Shown here piece by piece: positions 58,170 to 64,000 of a stretch of DNA of 64,000 bases. The first letter of the stretch is position 1; every line of letters begins with the position of its first letter. A model generated the notes under the pieces. It was not told the origin of the DNA and made no database searches. It worked only from the letters and a program-made list of their open reading frames with translations. This DNA is from Silene conica. Its lineage: Eukaryota; Streptophyta; Magnoliopsida; Caryophyllales; Caryophyllaceae. The stretch lies in the NCBI GenBank assembly GCA_029255685.2, contig CM055320.2, positions 42,219,410 through 42,283,409 on the forward strand, given 5' to 3'. Both the position numbers and the translations under genes were made by a program.

Positions 58170-60619
58170 TGTGATACACCGTATTTTCTTTTATTATTAT
58201 TATGCTGGCGTGTATTCGATAATTAATTTATCGAATACGGGTTTATATTTTATTGTATTAGTGATATTTTAAGTTTCAATGTATGAACGGGAATTGGCGT
58301 TTTATGTCCTCGGGATGCGCTTGGGCTTACGATTAGTGGGTAATGGGTGTTGTAAGTCGTGTAAAGCATCAAAGGATGAAAACAAGAAGCAATAAACGTA
58401 AAAAACCCTAACGCTACCTCTACACTTTCATCCATCGACAGTTACCCTCACAAAACGTAAAACCCTATTCTCCTTTTCTGCCTCCTTACTCCGTACAACC
58501 CTAGAACTCGTGTCATTTCTCTGCCTCCTTACTCCATACACTCAAAGGAACCGAAGAATAAGAAGGGAAAGAACGAAATAGGAACGAAACAGCCATGACT
58601 TAACCTTACGCAGCCGTGTTTTTGTAAGTGATTTATCTTGCCTTTCATGTCGTCGAACCTATACACTATGGTGGTATGTAATCTGTGCAGTGTGAATAAC
58701 ATGTTTCCCACGTTTAAACCACCGTGCCACAACCGTAACCCGTGTAACAGGAATGATAAAGTTGTCGGCAGTAAATAGGTGCAGAGTACTCTGTTTTCGT
58801 GCGTGTATGACTAGGGTCATTCATGGCTGATTATTCTCTATAAGAGGGTTTATTACTTGTCGTGAGTCTTGGTGTTGATGGTGGGGTGTAAGTAGTATGG
58901 TACGGTGGCGCTGGTTTTAGGCATAGTGGTCGGGAAAGGTTAGAAATCAGTCGCATAGGAAGTGTCGTAGAAGCGCGAAATCAGAGGTTTGTGTGCTCAT
59001 TGGGTTTGGGGCGGTTGTTTCTGAGGACAAAGGGGTGTCGACGCTTGGTGCTTGGCACCATGTGGTAGTGGGTGATGCAAGGTGTCGGGTTTGGTGGTTG
59101 GTTGGGGTGCTGGTGGTGTTAGCAGGCGGTCATAGGCGAGTTAACAGGGTAGGCAAAACAGCGGTGCAGTGGTGTTGCTGTTGCGGTTGTATTGCTGCGG
59201 TTTCGTCCTAGGTTTCGAAGGCGATGGAGAGTGAGTCAGGTGTCGTGGATTTTCGTCATCGTGCAAGGGTGTCAACCATGGTGGGTTGGTGGTGGTGCAG
59301 GCTGTAGAAAGGCGTCGAAGGGGGTTACGAAGTGGGTTGGTCGTGAGGGGCTGGTTACCTTGGGCTGTTTGTGTTATACGTGTTAATAATGCAAATTAGT
59401 GAGTATTAAATTGTTGTTGTTTAGTGTATTAACTTAGTTGTCTTTTTATTATTCTATATTGTTATTATCGTAATTAACATTAGTCTTATTATTATTGTTA
59501 CGGGTAATAACTATATGAGTATATATTATTTATGTTAGTATTGTATTAATCGTATTATTGGTTATTAATATTGTTAAGATATAGTGTGACGACAACTAGT
59601 TATTATATGGTTGCTATAGATTTTCTAATAATTGAGTATTTGAATCGTATGTCTATATATTCAGTAAGTTTATATATAGTAAGTAACATAATTAGTAAGG
59701 TTTAATCGACTAGGGATGATCGATATGAATAAGGAGTTAATATTAATTGGTATGTACATGAATATGTTGATATGTGTAATTACAGTGTGGGATAAGTGTA
59801 TCAATTATGAACATGATCGAATAATTTTAGTAGTGGTTGGTGGTATGGTTAAATGTTGATATTAAATACTATTTATAGGATCCGAGTTCGAGGTGGAATA
59901 ATTCTAGCAGCTGTTCGGTTGCCCTTCTGCAATTGAGGTAGGGGATATACATCTGTGGTTTGTATTACGACATGAAGTATGTAAGTGATGCTTATTGTGA
60001 GATTGTTATAATTGATATTGAATGTGTTGTGAATTAATTGATTGTTATCGCTTATTGTGGAGAACGGGACTTGTGAAATGAGTTTTATGATATGGGTCTT
60101 ATGATATGGGACTTGTGATATGGCCATGGAAGGAGTGGTGTGATGGAAGGGGCGGTGTGATGGAAGGTGTGGTGTGATGGAAGGAGTGGTGTGACGGAGG
60201 TGAAGTGGATGACTGGTGATATGGTGACGGTGTGGTGCTATGATATATCGTTATTTATGTTTTATTGATGTTTTCCTACTCAACCTCATGGTTGACCCTG
60301 TGTATTCGTGTGACACCTACGATGATCCGGAATGGGGAGTAGATTTTACAGGTCAGAGACAGTTTGATTAGGAGCACGGGCATGGAGAGAGACATGGCTT
60401 GGACCTACTTACAATTAGATCACATACATAGGTGTAGTCAGTTGTACCTTTTCTATGCGTAGGGTTGTAACATCAAAGTTTAAATTCTATCGGTTTTATA
60501 TAAAGTACTTTGTATTGTTTCACTTTGTTATTCACTACCTCGGGCTTTCCGAGATGGTAACAACTCTATTTATTCGAGAATGTCTTGCTAAAGGCTCTTG
60601 GATAAATGGGGGTGTTTCA
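58170..60619 (+). repeat. Gypsy-B 3' LTR
   Basis: Uninterrupted copy. It shows where the two insertions in the 5' LTR took place. Confidence 0.92.
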
Positions 60620-60624
60620 GTGAG

Positions 60625-62161
60625 TGCTATGGGTGTTAGTCCTGGCTTGGAGGAGAAAGTTGATAATATTGCTTCCACCCTACGTGACATGTTATCTGGA
60701 AGACAAATGGCCGTTGTTTGTGGTATATGTTGTATTCAGGGTCATCCTAGCGATTTGTGCCCCCAAATACAAGAGGGTGGTTCTCAGTTGGTGAATGGTA
60801 TATGGGAGAGTAGTTCAAACAAGAAATGGGATCCACACTCTAATACCTATAATGAAGGATGGAAGGCTCACCCTAACTTCCGTTGGGGAAACTCTCAAGC
60901 CGGTCCTTCAGCTGGCCCTCCTAGAGGCCAGTTTCTCCAGCGACCACAAGGTCAACAATTTACTCAACAAGTAGCTCAACAAGCACCACCGAGCTCATCA
61001 ATGTCCATGGAAGATATGATTCGCGCTCTTACTCTCAGTGTTACTCAAGATCGAGCTGATAATAAGCAAAATTTTAAAAACCTTGAGAATCAAGTGAGTC
61101 AATTGGCTACTGCGGTCAATCGGTTAGAAGCTAAACAGTCGGTTGCTCTACCATCTCAAACAGTGCTGAATCCCAGGGAGAATGTGAGTGTCGTGTCATT
61201 GAGAAATGGTAGGCAATTGGTGGAGATTGAAAAGCCAAAAGCTAAACCTAAGGTGGTGACTATTCAAAAAGAAGAAGAGTTAGTGGTTGAAGGTGACAAG
61301 CTACTTAGTGATGGAGTGAAAGAAGATGCATCTAATTCCAAGGAGGTGACACCAGTTATGCCCACATATGAGTCACTCCCACCTTTTCTCAAGGCTTTGA
61401 AAGACAAAAGAAGAAAGGAGCATGACACTGATATTCACGAAACCTTTCGTAAATGCGAGGTAAATATTTCTTTACTTGACTTGCTTAAGAGTCTTCCTAG
61501 GTATGCAAAGTTTTTTAAAGAACTTTGTACAATTAAAAGAAATCAGAAGGAACGTAGTGAGTTTGTTTCGGCTTTGTTTAAGAGTAAGACCCCTCCTAAG
61601 TGTAGTGATCCGGGTGTGTTTACCATACCTTGCACTATAAGTGATACACGGTTTGAAAGAGCCATGTTAGATCTAGGGGCATCAATAAATGTTCTCCCCT
61701 ACCATGTTTATGAGTCTCTTAAGCTTGGTCCTTTGAAAATTACTAGGGTAGTTGTCCAACTTGCTAATCGGTCTAGTGTACACCCTAGAGGAGTAGTAGA
61801 AAATGTTATGGTCAAGGTAGATCAACTGGTTTTTCCAGCAGTTTTCTATGTTTTGGATATGGCACGGGAGGTTGATGCTATCCCAATTTTATTGGGTAGA
61901 CCATTCCTAAAGACCGCAGGAACCCGAATTGATGTCCCAAATGGTTCTTTGACTATGGAGTTTAATGGGAAGGTGGTTAAATTTCAAATTAATCCACCTA
62001 ATTCAACTAATTCTTTGGTTTCTTCTTTGTGTGTCATTGCTACCAATCATACTTTTATGAGAAGCCGGAAGCCACCACTTCCGAGCAAAGCGTGTGAAAT
62101 TTTGCATGACTCCTCGCATAGAGAGAAAAGGTGTATCCTTCTATGCGAGAATCACAAATAA
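60625..62161 (+). CDS. gag-PR: Athila gag C-terminal part and protease
   Basis: The frame resumes after the second GTGAG. It has a CCHC-like finger (CGICCIQGHPSDLCP), a Q/P-rich linker, a coiled-coil-like stretch (ENQVSQLATAVNRLE) and a retropepsin domain with FTIPCTI, then MLDLGASINVLPY (active-site Asp at 61670-61672; DLG in place of DTG/DSG), then ILLGRPFL. The stop is at 62159-62161. The usual RT, RNase H and integrase are missing. The ATG at 60455 is not its start: codons from there to 60619 are Gypsy-B LTR. No disabling change is seen, so with Gypsy-B absent the frame would have been usable. Confidence 0.87.
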
Positions 62162-63459
62162 GCTGAGGCTGGAAAAAGGAAGGGTAAGACTTGGTTTGAT
62201 AATCTAATTCGCCGAAAGAGCTCCGGTAAAGCAACACAAGTTATACATATTAAATCAAGTGTTTACCCCAGTCCCTTGAAAAGGTAAAGTTCTAAACTCT
62301 ATCTTAAGTCGGGTGGTTCACCACTCCGCGAGATGTCGAGCCAACGACGTTAAAAAACAGCGCTTCTGGGAGGCAACCCATAGATTTGAGTGTGCAATTT
62401 CTCAAAAAAAAAAATCGAAAAAAAATCGAAAATTCAAAAAAAAAAGGAAATCGGAACTGCCCAATTTATGGTGTTGGCGACATTAGAAGGGAGACCTAGA
62501 AGGAAGGATGGGTAGGATAGTGGCTAAGGTGTGTTGTAACCGCGGTGCGTTGTTGTGGGCACTTGTTTATGCGGTTGGATGGATTGTTGATTTGGTGTAG
62601 AGGAGATTAGGACTGACCTTGTAAGCTCAGAGTTGCGGAAGTTTTCTTTATGTGCATTATGTTGCTAGCACATATATTATTACAGCTACTTGGTCTTTGG
62701 TTAGGATTGGAGTAATAAGGGGCATTAGTCTTCTTTGTCACTCTTATCTTTTGTTGGTTTTGTGTGACTGTGCTTTATGGAGTATGCTATAGCCAAGTGT
62801 GGGGAGGAGGTGTGGTGCGTGGATTGCTCTGTTTTCATGCCATGTTGCGGTATGTTTGATGGTTTCTATCATCATTGGCGCTTCCTTAAATGAGGTGTGT
62901 TTTTTTCTCTTCCCTTTTTATTGTGTCCTTGCAACATTGAGGACAATGTTTCATTCAAGTGTGGGGAGGGAGAATCCTTCCGATTTGTATACTTTTGTAA
63001 TTGTGTGGTGTTTTTATTTCTGTACTTTATTTCCAAAAAAAAAAAAATGAAAAAAGCAAAAAAATAAAAAGATTAATCCCGGCTAGGTGAAAACCCAAAA
63101 GGGCGCTTAGGCAAGATTGGGATGTGGCCGAGGACGGAGTGAAAACCCGAAAGGGCGCTCCGGGTAAAATGAAGAAACGAGTTGCGTGCCACTAAGAGTA
63201 GAGGTGAGATGAAAAAAATGATAAGCTAGAGTGAAAATCCGCAAGGGCGGACGCTCTAGGCAAAATGAGAGACATAGGTAAAGAAAAAAATCCGATGCTA
63301 TTTTGATCTCCTGCTGCTAAGTTGAAGACCGTCTGGTTCAAGTATTACTACATGATTTATTACCTTTCTTACACTTCTGTGGATCGGTGTTGGTATGAGC
63401 TTGTAATGAGTTTTTTGAGTTTACTAGAGGACGAGTAAAGATCTAAGTGTGGGGAAGTT
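62162..63459 (+). other. Athila 3' noncoding region with stem-loops and PPT
   Basis: Contains the Athila-type block CGCTTCTGGGAGGCAACCCA near 62362-62381, an A-rich stretch at 62404-62445, repeated GTGTGGGGA words (62798, 62960, 63447), three covarying stem-loops at 63080-63260, and the terminal purine tract GTGTGGGGAAG before the 3' LTR. The deletion that removed pol and the envelope-like region lies between the protease stop and this block. No gene was recognised. Confidence 0.75.
63080..63260 (+). repeat. Three stem-loop units in the Athila 3' region
   Basis: Each unit has GTGAAAA, an inner 3-bp stem closed by a tetraloop (AAAA, GAAA, GCAA), then GGGCG and an outer stem. Outer stems differ in sequence but pair: CTA/TAG, CGGAG/CTCCG (63135-63139 with 63158-63162) and CTAGAG/CTCTAG (63226-63231 with 63254-63259). 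Confidence 0.8.
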
Positions 63460-64000
63460 TGATAAGACGGGTTTAGTACGGCATAAAAGTCTCAATTTAG
63501 ATGAGAGTCTGACGGAATTAGTAGCGTGTGGAGGCATAATTGTATAATTACGATTTCTTGGTGTTGGTTGCATTTGAGAGTAATTATTGGATTTTACATG
63601 GTTTATGGGTTGACAACATGGTCCAAGCTTGATTGTGATCAATGGGCCCAACAATTGTCAAAGCTACAAGAGTTAAGCATGAACAAAGAAAGTCGAAAAA
63701 TCACAACAAGAATTTGGCGCGGGTCGCGGATTCATTGGCGCGGGTCGCGGATATTGGCGCGGGTCGCGGTTGAGCACGCGGGTCGCCCGTGGCTCGGCTG
63801 TTCAATGTTTTTATTTCGTTTGTTTCCAACTTTCAGCTAGTTTTTTGAATTTTCTATTTTTCTATTTTTTTATTAGGATTATTAGGTTAAGTATTGAGCT
63901 TAACCTTCACTTTTTCATGGATTCAACTTTGAGAATTGGGGAAAACTTCAAGAACCCTAATTTCTTTTGCTCACTAATTATGAGAAACTAATCCTCTCTT
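63460..64000 (+). repeat. Athila 3' LTR, first 541 bases
   Basis: Starts TGATAAGACGGGTTTAGTAC after the purine tract and follows the 5' LTR with a few substitutions and two fewer GC-rich minirepeats (copies at 63720, 63741, 63760, 63779). Cut by the window edge. Confidence 0.9.

Larger units (their letters stand above)
23700..60619 (+). mobile_element. Gypsy-B, LTR retrotransposon without recognisable genes, heavily nested
   Basis: Inserted in Athila gag with duplication GTGAG (23695-23699 and 60620-60624). The termini are TGTGATACACCG and GGGTGTTTCA. Its own sequence totals about 8.8 kb: LTRs of about 2460 bases and 3.9 kb of interior. It has a tRNA-Met PBS and a Ty3-like PPT hairpin but no gag or pol. 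It hosts solo-1, solo-2 and Gypsy-C with everything inside it. Confidence 0.9.
21432..64000 (+). mobile_element. Athila-type Ty3/Gypsy element, runs off right edge
   Basis: The 5' LTR at 21432-22772 is followed by the PBS TGGCGCCGTTGCCGGGGA, the form seen in Athila elements. A gag-protease frame is split by Gypsy-B, then come a long 3' noncoding region, a purine tract and the start of the 3' LTR at 63460. No RT, RNase H, integrase or envelope-like frame is present, so this is a non-autonomous derivative. The left flank ends ACATA (21427-21431); the matching duplication lies outside the window. Confidence 0.9.

Noticed and set aside
60455..60619. Apparent N-terminus of the 568-codon Athila frame
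   Set aside because: These codons are Gypsy-B 3' LTR read by chance into the true gag frame that begins again at 60625; the same bases exist in the 5' LTR at 29700.

Overview
The window is plant nuclear DNA, most likely from a eudicot with a large, repeat-rich genome. The species cannot be told from the sequence. I see no intact host gene. Almost every base belongs to a transposable element, and the elements sit inside one another. Boundaries below come from matching termini, target-site duplications (TSDs), primer-binding sites (PBS), polypurine tracts (PPT) and reading-frame continuity, all read directly.

Left part (1-21431). The oldest layer is a broken minus-strand En/Spm-type (Ptta, Transposase_24-like) gene with exons near 21257-21388, 20842-20882 + 7039-7095, 6838-6942 and 6372-6701. 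A LINE (1-6371) abuts its last exon. CACTA-1 (1190-5997, TSD TTA) lies inside the LINE and carries exons that look like a captured RST1/focadhesin-type gene. An LTR retrotransposon without genes, Gypsy-A (7096-20841, minus), split the second transposase exon. CACTA-2 (10862-15416, TSD ACA) lies inside Gypsy-A and carries kinesin exons, a methyltransferase-like piece and a decayed Ulp1 protease end.

Right part (21432-64000). An Athila-type element starts at 21432 and runs off the right edge in its 3' LTR. Its gag-protease frame is split by Gypsy-B (23700-60619, TSD GTGAG). Gypsy-B's 5' LTR holds two solo LTRs (24121-25401 and 26508-28919), and its interior holds Gypsy-C (31802-56188, TSD ATATC), which has gag but no pol. 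Gypsy-C's 3' LTR holds Copia-D (37826-54730, TSD ATTTG), the only element here with integrase and reverse transcriptase. Copia-D's pol is split by Copia-E (42092-50433, TSD CTATG, minus, gag only). A Stowaway-like MITE (52992-53186) sits in Copia-D's 3' noncoding region. The main stack is five levels deep: Athila > Gypsy-B > Gypsy-C > Copia-D > Copia-E.

Functional reading. Five of the six LTR retrotransposons lack pol entirely (Athila keeps gag-protease, Gypsy-C and Copia-E keep gag, Gypsy-A and Gypsy-B keep nothing recognisable). The sixth, Copia-D, has a broken pol although its two LTRs are almost identical. These copies probably moved with enzymes supplied by relatives. The least ordinary signals are noncoding: covarying hairpins just upstream of the PPT in several Gypsy families, doubled PPT/LTR-start junctions with evidence that both have been used, three covarying stem-loops in the Athila 3' region, GC-rich palindrome modules in the Gypsy-C LTR, and two Ulp1-type CACTA elements that picked up host gene pieces.
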